From NCBI RefSeq assembly GCF_040049215.1, contig NZ_JBDZDN010000003.1, positions 248,001-312,000 on the forward strand: a stretch of 64,000 nt of DNA, in the 5' to 3' direction. The notes under the pieces are model-generated. The model was not told the DNA's origin, ran no database searches, and saw only the letters and a list, made by a program, of their open reading frames with translations. Shown here in pieces: positions 1 to 7,663 of the stretch (its first letter is position 1; each line of letters starts with the position of its first letter). The stretch comes from Mesorhizobium_K sp040049215 (GTDB lineage Bacteria > Pseudomonadota > Alphaproteobacteria > Rhizobiales > Rhizobiaceae). A program made the position numbers and the translations under genes.

Positions 1-232
1 GCTGATGTTCGCGCTGTTCGCCTTCGGCGCCCTGTTCGGCTTCGTCGGGCTGCTGATCGCGGTGCCCGCGGCCGCCGCGATTGCGGTTCTCGTGCGTTTT
101 GCGATTTCCCGCTACCTGGAGTCGCCGCTCTACAAGGGGCACGTCGAAATCGCTCCCGACCGCGTCTTCGAAGTCAGGGTCAAGCCGAAGCCGGCAGGCC
201 GCGCCCGCAAAGACGCGGCCCGGGGCGACTGA
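1..232 (+). CDS. AI-2E family (PerM-like) transporter, C-terminal fragment
   Basis: The reading frame is open from the window edge and ends at TGA 230-232, so only about the last 76 codons are present. The first half is a glycine/alanine/phenylalanine-rich hydrophobic segment that looks like one or two membrane helices. It is followed by a short basic cytoplasmic tail. This is the typical end of an AI-2E/PerM-type permease. In rhizobia such a gene usually sits just before hdaA, as it does here with a 4-nt gap. The substrate cannot be told from this fragment. The family call rests partly on context. Confidence 0.7.
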   Translation, partial: LMFALFAFGALFGFVGLLIAVPAAAAIAVLVRFAISRYLESPLYKGHVEIAPDRVFEVRVKPKPAGRARKDAARGD

Positions 233-236
233 CGGC

Positions 237-935
237 ATGGCCGGATCTGACGAGCCTCGCCAAATTCCGCTGGATCTGAGCCATCGGCCGGGGCATTCGC
301 GCGATGAACTCGTCGTTTCTGACGCCAACAGGCAGGCGGTGGCTCTGATCGATGGCTGGCCGGACTGGCCGGCTACGGTCGTGGTGCTAGCCGGCCCGGC
401 CGGATCGGGAAAGTCGCATCTTGCCTCGATCTGGGCGGCAAGCGCGAACGCCGTGTTTGTCGATCCGGCCGCAATCGAGGACTGGCTGGAAGGCGCTCCG
501 CTGACGCATCCCGTGGTGATCGACGACGCGGACGTCGACCTCGACGAGCACGGCCTCTTCCATCTGATCAACGCCGCGCGCGCGGCCGGCACGCACATGC
601 TGTTGACCTCCAGGCGCTTCCCGTCGGCCTGGGGCGTTCGTCTTCCAGACCTTGCATCGCGGCTGAAGGCCGCGGCGACCGTGGAGATACTGGAGCCCGA
701 CGATCATCTGCTCGCGGCCGTCGTCACCAAGCTGTTCGCGGACAGGCAGGTGGAGGTCGAGCCGCATGTCGTGCAGTTCCTGGTGCGGCGGATCGAACGG
801 TCGCTGTCGACCGCGATCGACGTCGTCGACCGGCTGGACCGGATGGCGCTGGAGCAGAAGAGCCGCATCACCCGGGCACTGGCGGCCCAGGCGATAAACG
901 CCATGGACAGGGGGCAGGCGGAACTCGATCTTTGA
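237..935 (+). CDS. hdaA: DnaA-related regulatory inactivator HdaA
   Basis: The protein has 232 residues and belongs to the DnaA/Hda AAA+ family. With the sliding clamp it stimulates ATP hydrolysis by DnaA and so limits replication initiation. The N-terminus carries a clamp-binding-like QIPLDL motif (residues 9-14). A Walker A motif, GPAGSGKSH, lies at 53-61 and a Walker B-like IDDAD at 95-99. There is no C-terminal DnaA DNA-binding domain, as expected for Hda rather than DnaA. ATG 237 is chosen because it immediately follows the upstream stop and places the clamp motif near the N-terminus; the frame stays open further upstream inside the previous gene. It is probably cotranscribed with the permease gene. 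Confidence 0.9.
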   Translation: MAGSDEPRQIPLDLSHRPGHSRDELVVSDANRQAVALIDGWPDWPATVVVLAGPAGSGKSHLASIWAASANAVFVDPAAIEDWLEGAPLTHPVVIDDADVDLDEHGLFHLINAARAAGTHMLLTSRRFPSAWGVRLPDLASRLKAAATVEILEPDDHLLAAVVTKLFADRQVEVEPHVVQFLVRRIERSLSTAIDVVDRLDRMALEQKSRITRALAAQAINAMDRGQAELDL

Positions 936-937
936 GC

Positions 938-971
938 GGGGGCCTCGGCGATGTCCGCCGCCGAGGCCCTC
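938..971 (+). terminator. GC-rich hairpin between convergent genes
   Basis: Two perfectly complementary 11-nt arms (940-950 and 959-969) enclose an 8-nt loop, just after the hdaA stop and just before the stop of the convergent vWA gene. There is no long T-run on either strand, so it is a candidate bidirectional terminator rather than a textbook one. Confidence 0.5.
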
Positions 972-984
972 TGCGATTGTCCGC

Positions 985-1611
985 TTATCTGCGGGCCTTT
1001 GCGCGCTCGGCCGGCGTGAAAGCGGCAGACGCGCGCACGGGACTATGTGCGAACGCCATCGACGCCCGCGCGGCCGCGCCGACGGCTTGCTCCACGCGCT
1101 CTGCGTCGAACGTCATCGTGTTGTCGGCCGCCATGCCGCGCGCCGCTCCCTCCGCGAAGGCATCCTGGTTGGCGCCCAGATAGATGACCAGCCAGTTCTT
1201 TTCCTTCTGCCGCCGTTCCAGCAGCAGCTTGATAGTCTGCTTCGTGTGCTCCCGGCTGGCGTTCTCCAGCCCGTCAGTGAGGATGACGAAGGTGACGCTT
1301 TCATCCTTCCTGAGGTCGGCCTTGTCGATTTCCGCCACCGTTCCGGCGATGGCGTCGTTGAGCGGCGTCATGCCGCGCGGAACGAACGTTTCCTTGGTCA
1401 GCTTGGGCATTTCGCCAGGTTTCTGGCGGTCGAAAACGAGGTCGATGCTCCGGTCGTCGAACAGCGTCAGCGAAATTCGCGCCGACAGGCCGGCATCGGC
1501 GGCAAGCGAATTCACATATTCATTGAAGGCGCTGATCGTCGAATCGCGGCACTCCTCCATCGAACCCGAGCGGTCGAGGAGGATGTGCACGTAAAGCCGT
1601 TTCTTGCTCAT
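985..1611 (-). CDS. von Willebrand factor type A domain protein
   Basis: The protein has 208 residues, nearly all of it one vWA domain. The metal-ion-dependent adhesion site is intact: DRSGSM at residues 13-18, a threonine in the GMTPLND stretch, and an aspartate in the TDGLENAS stretch. No signal peptide or membrane segment is visible, so it is probably cytosolic. vWA proteins of this kind usually act in protein-protein assembly, but the partner is unknown. The frame continues 74 codons upstream, partly across the tRNA-Pro gene region. The ATG at 1611 is chosen because the vWA fold begins there. It converges with hdaA. Confidence 0.8.
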   Translation of the reverse strand: MSKKRLYVHILLDRSGSMEECRDSTISAFNEYVNSLAADAGLSARISLTLFDDRSIDLVFDRQKPGEMPKLTKETFVPRGMTPLNDAIAGTVAEIDKADLRKDESVTFVILTDGLENASREHTKQTIKLLLERRQKEKNWLVIYLGANQDAFAEGAARGMAADNTMTFDAERVEQAVGAAARASMAFAHSPVRASAAFTPAERAKARR

Positions 1612-1805
1612 GTTACGGTCTCCGATAGCGGCGGCCGATGCCGCAGCGTTACATGACGTAATGTCACGTGAGGTGTTCTCGCCCCGCTTTTTGGCGGTTT
1701 CGCGCTCGCATCGTGGCGAAGCGGCGGTTGCAGCGAGCAAACTGTGTGGCGCTTTGCTCTTGCGTTCACAGGCTGAAAACTCTAGGCACTGCGCACCTGA
1801 GGGTT

Positions 1806-1882
1806 CGGAGTGTAGCGCAGCCTGGTAGCGCACCTGATTTGGGATCAGGGGGTCGTAGGTTCGAATCCTATCACTCCGACCA
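1806..1882 (+). tRNA. tRNA-Pro (anticodon TGG)
   Basis: A complete 77-nt cloverleaf. The 7-bp acceptor stem CGGAGTG pairs with CACTCCG, and the discriminator A and CCA end are encoded. The anticodon stem CCTGA/TCAGG encloses the loop TTTGGGA, with anticodon TGG at 1840-1842. The T arm carries the usual GGTTCGAATCC. A short T-run follows at 1884-1888. Confidence 0.97.
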
Positions 1883-1973
1883 ATTTTTCCCCGCCTGAAA
1901 AGGCTTTGTTGAAGCGGGCGCGCGCCATTTGCTAGAAGCGTCCTGTCGAATGTGAGTCAGGAATCAGCCAGAC

Positions 1974-2279
1974 ATGTCAGCCCGCATCTTCAGCCCGGCC
2001 AAGACAGCCATGCAGTCCGGACAAGCCAAGACGGGCCATTGGGTTCTCGAGTTCGACCCCGAAATGCCGCGCAAGATCGATCCCCTGATGGGCTACACGA
2101 CGTCCCGCGACATGAAGAGCCAGATCCGGCTGACCTTCGAAACGCGAGAGGAAGCCGTGGCTTATGCCGAGAAGAACGGGCTCGCCTACCGCGTGCAGGA
2201 GCCCAAGGAAGCCAAGCGCCGGTCGATTTCATACGCGGAGAATTTCCGCTATGACCGCAAGATTCCCTGGACGCATTGA
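1974..2279 (+). CDS. NADH dehydrogenase accessory subunit, NDUFS4-like (ETC complex I subunit)
   Basis: The protein has 101 residues and matches the 'ETC complex I subunit conserved region' family, the bacterial counterpart of mitochondrial NDUFS4 (18 kDa subunit). Visible family features are a W-x-L-E-F-D strand near residues 23-28, a long central region rich in charged residues (TSRDMKSQIRLTF, EEAVAYAEK), and the C-terminal YDRKIPWTH. It should sit on the peripheral arm of complex I near the NADH module. Here it lies alone between two tRNA genes, away from any nuo genes visible in the window. ATG 1974 has only a weak purine stretch upstream. Confidence 0.9.
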   Translation: MSARIFSPAKTAMQSGQAKTGHWVLEFDPEMPRKIDPLMGYTTSRDMKSQIRLTFETREEAVAYAEKNGLAYRVQEPKEAKRRSISYAENFRYDRKIPWTH

Positions 2280-2320
2280 GCAGGCGCTTCCGGGAAAGCC
2301 GCCGGCCTCCCGGTGCGTGT

Positions 2321-2396
2321 GGTCCCGTAGCTCAGTGGATAGAGCACCGGCCTTCTAAGCCGATGGTCGCAGGTTCGAATCCTGCCGGGATCGCCA
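2321..2396 (+). tRNA. tRNA-Arg (anticodon TCT)
   Basis: A complete 76-nt tRNA with CCA encoded. The acceptor stem GGTCCCG pairs with CGGGATC (one G-T wobble). The anticodon loop is CTTCTAA, with TCT at 2354-2356. The anticodon stem CCGGC/GCCGA has a C-A mismatch at its outer pair. The T arm GCAGGTTCGAATCCTGC is perfect. It reads AGA, a rare codon in this GC-rich genome. Confidence 0.95.
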
Positions 2397-2691
2397 TTTA
2401 AGCTATTGTATTTGCTAGATTTTTCGAGCGAACATGGCGGTCCCGCGAAGCGGCGGCTTGCCCCGCCCTTGCGGATTGCCGTGCCCGTTTTCCGCTGTTT
2501 CCCCGGTTGATGTCCCGATGCGAATCCGGCCATGATCGGCAAGCCGCGCGGGGTCTCAATAATTTGTGCATAGTCGGCGGGAAGAGCCTCGCGGCGCGGA
2601 AACACTGATACGATGCGCCTCGCGTGGCGGCAACTGGACGAACCATTTCGCATGTGCAATCAGCGTCGCTGGGATATCGAGGGCGGATAAG
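2397..2691. other. Intergenic region after tRNA-Arg, no gene seen
   Basis: About 295 nt without a credible gene. The frames open here are antisense to, or out of frame with, the tRNA and neighbouring genes. I saw no integrase, no repeat of the tRNA 3' end that would mark an attachment site, and no clear hairpin. A purine-rich GAGGGCGGATAAG just before 2692 is the ribosome binding site of the next gene. Confidence 0.5.
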
Positions 2692-2949
2692 ATGGAGCGC
2701 ATGGCATATGTCGTCATGCCGGACGGCACGGGCTGGAAGGTCAAGTGCAATGGCGTCGACTATCCATACTACTCCACGCGCGACGAGGCGGTCGGTGCGG
2801 CCGTGCAGGCGGCCTACGAGGCTGGAAGGCTCGGCTACGACGCGCTCGTGCTCATCCAGGATTCCGAGGGCAGGGTCCAGGTCGAATGGACCTATGGACA
2901 AGCACCCAGGGACCTTGCAGCGGATTGGAAAAGGCGCCACGCCGGCTGA
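2692..2949 (+). CDS. Small DUF2188-like conserved protein
   Basis: The protein has 85 residues. The first two thirds alternate short beta-like stretches (AYVVMPDGTGWKVKCN; ALVLIQDSEGRVQVEWTYG) around a helix rich in alanine. This is the pattern of DUF2188-like proteins, which read genomic-scale as small two-strand/helix modules. There is no signal peptide. The frame is open further upstream, but ATG 2692 has a good Shine-Dalgarno sequence (GAGGG) and the preceding residues look non-coding. The function is unknown and the family assignment is tentative. Confidence 0.6.
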   Translation: MERMAYVVMPDGTGWKVKCNGVDYPYYSTRDEAVGAAVQAAYEAGRLGYDALVLIQDSEGRVQVEWTYGQAPRDLAADWKRRHAG

Positions 2950-3007
2950 GGTCCAAACCCGGGTTCCGCAGTCCCCGATGACAGGCTAAGGTGCACTAGG
3001 AGATTCC

Positions 3008-3196
3008 ATGTCGCGACTTCTGCTCTTCGCCATGATTGTGGCTGCCTCGGGGTTGGCTGGCTGCGGGTATGGCCCGGGCTATGGCAACTCCGATCAGCCG
3101 ATGATGGCGACCGGCGCGCCCTGTGGATACCGCGCTGTCGACGCCGGGATTTGTCCGAAGACGGGATACAAGGTCCCGCCGGGAGCCCATTATTAG
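3008..3196 (+). CDS. Small putative lipoprotein
   Basis: The protein has 62 residues. It has a short basic start, a hydrophobic segment and a clear lipobox, LAGC, ending at Cys19. The mature part is only about 44 residues, rich in glycine, tyrosine and proline, with two further cysteines that could form a disulfide. AGGAG lies 5 nt before ATG 3008. It is probably a lipid-anchored envelope peptide of unknown function. No paralogue is seen in the window. Confidence 0.7.
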   Translation: MSRLLLFAMIVAASGLAGCGYGPGYGNSDQPMMATGAPCGYRAVDAGICPKTGYKVPPGAHY

Positions 3197-3515
3197 TGAG
3201 CGAATTCGACATTTGAGTTGTGTCTGAAGCAGGGCACCCTCTCAAATGTCAAATTCAAAGCGCGACGGCTGCCGGGGCACGCAGATGTCGAATCGGACCA
3301 CTAGTGGCAACATGCCGCGCCGCCCTTGACAGTGTTTCAAGCAGAAATGAACTTTTTTCCGCGGCGGGTGCACCTATATGTGGGTGGATTTCTCCCCACA
3401 GCCTCGATATTCACGGCGTCGACAAGGCGCAGGGCCGTGGCTTAGACGAAAGCATCCTTTTCAAGCCGAGGGCGTTAGTGGCATTGCTACCGCCGCTTCG
3501 GCAACAGAGGCAGAG
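3197..3515. other. 319-nt intergenic region with inverted repeats
   Basis: No credible gene. The left end holds a long inverted repeat (listed separately) with a third partial copy of its arm at 3284-3293. A TTGACA lies at 3326-3331 but has no convincing -10 box 16-18 nt downstream. A purine-rich stretch (CAGAGGCAGAG) before 3516 is the ribosome binding site of the DUF768 gene. Confidence 0.5.
3202..3256. repeat. 16-bp inverted repeat with 23-nt loop
   Basis: The left arm, 3202-3217, and the right arm, 3241-3256, are complementary at 15 of 16 positions. The sole mismatch is at position 3251, opposite 3207. No T-run follows, so it is not a classic terminator of the lipoprotein gene. A partial third copy of the arm (ATGTCGAATC) lies at 3284-3293. 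It could be a transcript-stabilising hairpin, a dispersed repeat or an operator pair. Confidence 0.7.
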
Positions 3516-3812
3516 ATGACCGAGAAGGCAATCGAATTCCTCCAGGAGTGGATCCACGAAAAGGTCCAGGCTCCCGAGACCCCAGCGTCGATCGACCGGG
3601 AGGCCGGGGTGCTTGCCAAGCAATGTGCCGCTCAAGCTGCCAACGCAGGCGTGCGGCTCGAGGACATCGAGGAGGAGGTCGGCGATCTCGAAGAATTGAT
3701 CGCGACGAAACTCGAGGACGCCGTCGAGGCCATGAATGGCGGTGCGGAGGAGTCCACCCGGCCCAAATCCGATGGGAAGCCCGACTCAACCCACCCGCCG
3801 CGCGGCCTCTAG
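3516..3812 (+). CDS. DUF768 family protein
   Basis: The protein has 98 residues. It shows the DUF768 pattern as I know it: an N-terminal helix (EFLQEWIHEKV), a middle helix rich in Ala (LAKQCAAQAANAG), and an acidic I/L-EDIEEEVGDLEELI segment, then a disordered tail. This family is common in Mesorhizobium, often in several copies, and has no known function. ATG 3516 is chosen over upstream in-frame starts because the domain begins there and CAGAGGCAG precedes it. The last 27 nt overlap the 3' end of convergent metC, and the tail (residues after about 80) looks like a late extension into that gene. Confidence 0.75.
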   Translation: MTEKAIEFLQEWIHEKVQAPETPASIDREAGVLAKQCAAQAANAGVRLEDIEEEVGDLEELIATKLEDAVEAMNGGAEESTRPKSDGKPDSTHPPRGL

Positions 3813-4961
3813 CCCCCGCAAGAGATCGCCTTTCAGATCCTCGACGTTTTCCAATCCGATCTGCAGACGCACCAGCGGTCCTTCGAAGGGACCTTTGGCG
3901 ATCGTGCGGTCATTCAGCGAAACGAGCGCGGCCAGGCTTTCGTAGCCACCCCATGAATGGCCGAGCCCGAAGATGCCGAGCGCGTCGAGGAAGGCGTGGG
4001 AGGCCTTGTGTCCGGCTCCCGCCAGCACGACCGAGAAGAGGCCGCTCGAACCCGAGAAGTCCCGCTTCCAGAGCGCATGATCCGGATGGCTTTCGAGCGC
4101 CGGATGCAGCACGCGCGCGACGCCGTCCTGCCGCTCCAGCCAGCGCGCTATCGCAAGTGCGCTTTCCTGGTGCCGCTCGAGCCTCACGCCCATGGTCCTG
4201 AGACCGCGCAGCACCTGGTAAACGTCGTCCGGTCCCGCGCAGCAGCCGAGCGCGTTGACGGTAGCGCGCAGCTGTTCCCAGCACGCCGCATTTGCCGAGG
4301 CAGTGCCCAAGAGCACGTCCGCATGGCCGGCTGGATATTTCGTCGCCGCATGGATGGTGATATCGACGCCGAAATCGAGGGCGCGGAAATAGAGGGGCGT
4401 TGCCCAGGTGTTATCCATCATGACGATGGCTCCGCCGGCATGCGCGGCCGCCACGATCGCCGGGATGTCCTGCACCTCGAACGTGTTGGAACCAGGCGAT
4501 TCGGTGAACACGACCCTGGTGTTGGGCTTGAGCAGTGAGGCGATGCCGGCGCCGGCGCGCGGGTCGTAATATTCGACGTCGACGCCCATGCGCTTCAGCA
4601 TCGCGTCGGCGAATTTGCGGGTCGGAAAATAGACCGAATCGACCAGAAGCAGGTGGTCGCCGGCGGAAAGAAATGCAAGCAGCGGGACGACCACCGCCAT
4701 CAGGCCGGAGGGGACGATGATCGTGCCGGCGGAGCCTTCGAGTTCGTCGATCGCCTGAGCGAGTGCGTCGGTGGTGGGGGTGCCGTGCGTGCCGTAGGTG
4801 TATTTCTGCGCCCGTGAGGCAAGGGTCGCGGCATCCGGGAAGAGCACCGTCGAGGCATGCACGACAGGCGGGTTTACGAAGCCGTGATAGTCGTGCGGAT
4901 CGTTGCCGCCATGCGCAAGCCGCGTATTGATTCCAGCGCCGTCGGGAATGCGTTTTGCCAT
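3786..4961 (-). CDS. metC: Cystathionine beta-lyase
   Basis: The protein has 391 residues and belongs to the Cys/Met-metabolism PLP enzyme family. It cleaves cystathionine to homocysteine, ammonia and pyruvate in methionine synthesis. Family landmarks are YGTHGTPTTDALAQ near 56-69, the MDNTWATP block with Asp183, and the PLP Schiff-base lysine in HAATKYPAGH (Lys208). The C-terminus has the GLFSVVL and RLQIGLENVEDL blocks typical of MetC. The sequence favours cystathionine beta-lyase over gamma-synthase, though close paralogues act on other thiols. GGAG precedes the ATG at 4961. It converges on the DUF768 gene with a 27-nt overlap. Confidence 0.9.
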   Translation of the reverse strand: MAKRIPDGAGINTRLAHGGNDPHDYHGFVNPPVVHASTVLFPDAATLASRAQKYTYGTHGTPTTDALAQAIDELEGSAGTIIVPSGLMAVVVPLLAFLSAGDHLLLVDSVYFPTRKFADAMLKRMGVDVEYYDPRAGAGIASLLKPNTRVVFTESPGSNTFEVQDIPAIVAAAHAGGAIVMMDNTWATPLYFRALDFGVDITIHAATKYPAGHADVLLGTASANAACWEQLRATVNALGCCAGPDDVYQVLRGLRTMGVRLERHQESALAIARWLERQDGVARVLHPALESHPDHALWKRDFSGSSGLFSVVLAGAGHKASHAFLDALGIFGLGHSWGGYESLAALVSLNDRTIAKGPFEGPLVRLQIGLENVEDLKGDLLRGLEAARRVG

Positions 4962-5348
4962 TGTGCTCCACCTCTCGCGCGGTCAGCCATAAAGCGCGGC
5001 GGAGTGGCGTGCAACGGAGTAGGCTCTCGTTTGCCGGCTTGCTTCACGTTCCGCTCGTCTCACCGGTGCGTGGCGCGGCGCGCTCGCTTTTCTTTCCAGC
5101 GGTCAAACCTTGGGCAGAAAAGCCTGTCAAACGGGCATCCGCAACTTGCGGTTTCCAAACTCCTTGGGATTCGGTCATTCCGCTTGACCTCAATGGAATA
5201 ATCGCCTTCGATGCAAATTCTGCACGGGGTGCGCGCAGCATTGCATCGAAAAGGTCGATGCCGAATCCGGAAATGGGCCGGACGATGAGGTGCTGCCGCT
5301 CAACGGAAATGTTTGTACCAAGAAGAACAGATCAAAGGGTTGAGGGTT
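4962..5348. other. Divergent intergenic region metC-aapJ
   Basis: 387 nt without a gene, holding the divergent promoters of metC and the aap operon. The clearest structure is the 10-bp inverted repeat at 5207-5250 (listed separately). A TTGACC at 5184-5189 might be a -35 element for aapJ, but no good -10 box is spaced for it. I saw no SAM-II riboswitch core before metC. Confidence 0.5.
5207..5250. promoter_or_regulatory. Perfect 10-bp inverted repeat upstream of aapJ
   Basis: TTCGATGCAA at 5207-5216 and TTGCATCGAA at 5241-5250 are perfect reverse complements separated by 24 nt. A further half-site, TCGATGC, lies at 5255-5261. It sits about 100 nt before the aapJ start. It may be an operator for a dimeric regulator bound across two helical turns plus, or a leader hairpin. 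It does not match the NtrC consensus well. Confidence 0.5.
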
Positions 5349-6377
5349 ATGAAAAATACGATGATTGGCATTCTCGGCGCGGCCGTGCTCGGAGTGGCGG
5401 CATCCGCCGCTTCCGCCGCCACGCTTGACGATGTGAAGGCGAAGGGCTTCATCCAATGCGGCGTCAATACTGGCCTCGCCGGGTTCTCCGCGCCGAACGA
5501 CAAGGGCGAATGGACCGGGCTCGACGTCGACTTCTGCCGCGCGGTCGCCGCAGCCGTGTTCGGCGACGGCACCAAGGTCAAGTTCACCGGCCTGAGCGCC
5601 AAGGACCGCTTCACCGCGCTGCAATCGGGCGAGATCGACATCCTGTCGCGCAATACGACCTGGACGATCAACCGCGATACCGCGCTCGGCCTGAATTTCG
5701 GCGGCGTCACCTACTACGACGGCCAGGGTTTCATGATCAACGCCAAGAAGCTTCCCGGCGTGAACTCCGCGCTGCAGCTTTCCGGCGCCTCGGTTTGCGT
5801 TCAGTCGGGCACCACGACCGAATTGAACCTCGCGGACTACTTCAAGGCCAACAACCTCGAATACAATCCGGTGGTCTTCGAGAAGTTCGAGGAGGCCAAC
5901 GCCGCTTATGACGCGGGCCGCTGCGACGCTTACACCACCGACCAGTCCGGCCTCTATGCCGTGCGCCTGCAGATGTCGGCGCCCGACGATCACGTCGTTC
6001 TGCCCGAGATCATCTCGAAGGAGCCGCTCGGGCCGGCCGTGCGCCAGGGCGATGACAAGTGGTTCGATATCGTCAAGTGGACCTACTACGCGTTGCTGAA
6101 CACGGAAGAAGCAGGCGTCACCCAGGCCAATGTCGAGGAGATGAAGAACTCTCCGAACCCGGACATCAAGCGCCTGCTCGGCGTCGAGGCGGAAACGAAG
6201 ATCGGTACCGACCTCGGCCTCGACAACGCCTGGGTTGCCAACATTGTCAAGGCAACCGGCAACTATGGCGAGATTTTCGAGCGCAATGTCGGGGCCGGCA
6301 GCCCGCTCAAGATCGCGCGGGGCGCCAACGCCCTGTGGACCAAGGGCGGCCTCCAATACGGCATGCCTATCCGCTGA
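5349..6377 (+). CDS. aapJ: General L-amino acid ABC transporter, periplasmic binding protein AapJ
   Basis: The protein has 342 residues. Residues 1 to about 23 form a signal peptide ending ASA, then the mature protein starts ATLDDVKAKG. The solute-binding family-3 fold is clear (LRV-like start, FTALQSGEIDILSRNTTWT, PEIISKEPLGPAVRQGDD). It binds a broad range of L-amino acids for delivery to AapQM. An upstream in-frame ATG at 5313 would put 12 polar residues before the signal peptide, so ATG 5349 is preferred. A strong hairpin follows the stop, between this gene and aapQ, as expected for a binding protein made in excess. Confidence 0.93.
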   Translation: MKNTMIGILGAAVLGVAASAASAATLDDVKAKGFIQCGVNTGLAGFSAPNDKGEWTGLDVDFCRAVAAAVFGDGTKVKFTGLSAKDRFTALQSGEIDILSRNTTWTINRDTALGLNFGGVTYYDGQGFMINAKKLPGVNSALQLSGASVCVQSGTTTELNLADYFKANNLEYNPVVFEKFEEANAAYDAGRCDAYTTDQSGLYAVRLQMSAPDDHVVLPEIISKEPLGPAVRQGDDKWFDIVKWTYYALLNTEEAGVTQANVEEMKNSPNPDIKRLLGVEAETKIGTDLGLDNAWVANIVKATGNYGEIFERNVGAGSPLKIARGANALWTKGGLQYGMPIR

Positions 6378-6387
6378 TCGCGGTCTC

Positions 6388-6420
6388 CGGGCCGGAGGGG
6401 CATTCCCTCCGGCCTTTTCG
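6388..6420 (+). terminator. Hairpin with T-run between aapJ and aapQ
   Basis: Arms 6390-6399 and 6405-6414 are perfectly complementary over 10 bp (GGCCGGAGGG/CCCTCCGGCC) with a 5-nt loop, followed by TTTT. It lies inside the operon, 13 nt after the aapJ stop. It is probably a partial terminator or 3'-end stabiliser that makes aapJ mRNA more abundant than the permease message. Confidence 0.8.
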
Positions 6421-6469
6421 GTTCGAGACCGAATACGGTCCGAGCCAAAGTCATAGGAAGGGGAACCCT

Positions 6470-7660
6470 GTGGCGACACAAGACATCGTCGGTGTTGGGG
6501 AGCCCGCCAAGGCTTCGCTTCTCTACAATCCGAAGGTCAGAAGCTTCGTCTTCCAGATTGTGCTGGTCCTGTTGCTGGTGGCCGGCATCTGGTGGATCGT
6601 CGACAACACGATCGAAAATATCGCGCGGTCGAACATCAAGACGGGATTCGCCTTTCTGTGGGGGCGCGCAGGCTTCGATATTTCAGACCGTCTGATCGAC
6701 TACAGTTCGGACTCTTCGTTCCTGCGCGCTCTGGTCGTGGGGGTCCTGAACACCGCGGTGGTTGCCGTCACCGGCATCGTCGCCGCGACCATAATCGGCT
6801 TTCTGGTCGGCATAGGCAGGCTTTCGAAAAACTGGCTGATCCGCAAGGCAGCGACGGTCTACGTCGAGGTCTTCAGAAACATCCCGCCGCTGCTGGTCAT
6901 CCTGTTCTGGTACCAGGGGGTGCTCGCGCTTCTGCCCAATGTCCGCGACAGCCTTTCGCTGCCGTTCGGCTCGTACCTGAACAATCGCGGCTTCTATTTT
7001 CCTGCCATTCTGTGGGGAAGCGGCGCGTGGCTCGTTCTGGTTGGCCTGATCGCCGGCATCGTGCTGAGCGTCTTCGTGGCCCGTCGCGCCAGGGTGCGGC
7101 AGGAGGCGACGGGTCAGCAGTTTCCGGTGTTCCTGACCAGTGTCGCGCTTGTCATCGGACTGCCCTTGCTGGCTTTCCTGCTGGCCGGCCTGCCGGCGAC
7201 GCTGGAATTCCCCCAGAAGGGCAACTTCAACCTCACCGGCGGCACGAATGTGAAGCCGGAGTTCCTGTCGCTCTTCCTGGCGCTGTCGTTCTACACCGCG
7301 TCCTTCATCGCGGAGATCGTGCGCGCCGGCATTGTCGGCGTGTCGAAGGGCCAGACCGAGGCCTATTCGGCGCTTGGCCTGAGATCGGGGCAGGGGCTGA
7401 GGCTGGTGGTGGTGCCGCAGGCGATGCGCATCATCATTCCTCCGCTCACCAGCCAATATCTCAACCTCACCAAAAACTCATCGCTGGCGGTCGCCATCGG
7501 CTACCCGGACCTCTACGCGATCGGCGGCACGATCCTCAACCAGACCGGGCAGGCTATCGAGGTCGTGGTGATTTTCATGGTGGTCTATCTCAGCTTGAGC
7601 CTCGTGACGTCGGCCTTCATGAACTGGTTCAACAACAAGATGGCGCTGAAGGAGAGATGA
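6470..7660 (+). CDS. aapQ: General L-amino acid ABC transporter permease AapQ
   Basis: The protein has 396 residues, a membrane permease of the HisM/GlnP type with about eight hydrophobic segments. The binding-protein-dependent transport (EAA) loop lies near residues 300-330 (TEAYSALGLRSGQGLRLVVVPQAMR). It forms the channel with AapM. The start is GTG 6470, preceded by AGGAAGGGG 6-7 nt upstream. The frame is open much further upstream through the hairpin, but that stretch is not protein-like. Aap/Bzt permeases are longer than usual family-3 permeases because of an N-terminal extra region, as seen here. Confidence 0.92.
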   Translation: MATQDIVGVGEPAKASLLYNPKVRSFVFQIVLVLLLVAGIWWIVDNTIENIARSNIKTGFAFLWGRAGFDISDRLIDYSSDSSFLRALVVGVLNTAVVAVTGIVAATIIGFLVGIGRLSKNWLIRKAATVYVEVFRNIPPLLVILFWYQGVLALLPNVRDSLSLPFGSYLNNRGFYFPAILWGSGAWLVLVGLIAGIVLSVFVARRARVRQEATGQQFPVFLTSVALVIGLPLLAFLLAGLPATLEFPQKGNFNLTGGTNVKPEFLSLFLALSFYTASFIAEIVRAGIVGVSKGQTEAYSALGLRSGQGLRLVVVPQAMRIIIPPLTSQYLNLTKNSSLAVAIGYPDLYAIGGTILNQTGQAIEVVVIFMVVYLSLSLVTSAFMNWFNNKMALKER

Positions 7661-7663
7661 TCC

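Noticed and set aside
2321..2396. Possible phage or island attachment site at tRNA-Arg
   Set aside because: No integrase, no second copy of the tRNA 3' end in the window, and the flanking genes look like core genome.
2249..2659. Minus-strand frame with the phrase GRIRTCDHRLRRPVLYPLSYG
   Set aside because: This is the antisense of tRNA-Arg, a well-known source of false proteins in databases.
4962..5100. SAM-II riboswitch before metC
   Set aside because: The upstream region lacks the conserved SAM-II core as I know it.
5184..5212. Sigma-70 promoter for aapJ starting TTGACC
   Set aside because: The -10 region at 17-18 nt (TTCGAT) is a poor match, so I did not list it as a promoter.
5190..6479. 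Minus-strand open frame of 429 codons
   Set aside because: It is antisense to aapJ, without any recognisable motif, and crosses the aapJ-aapQ hairpin.
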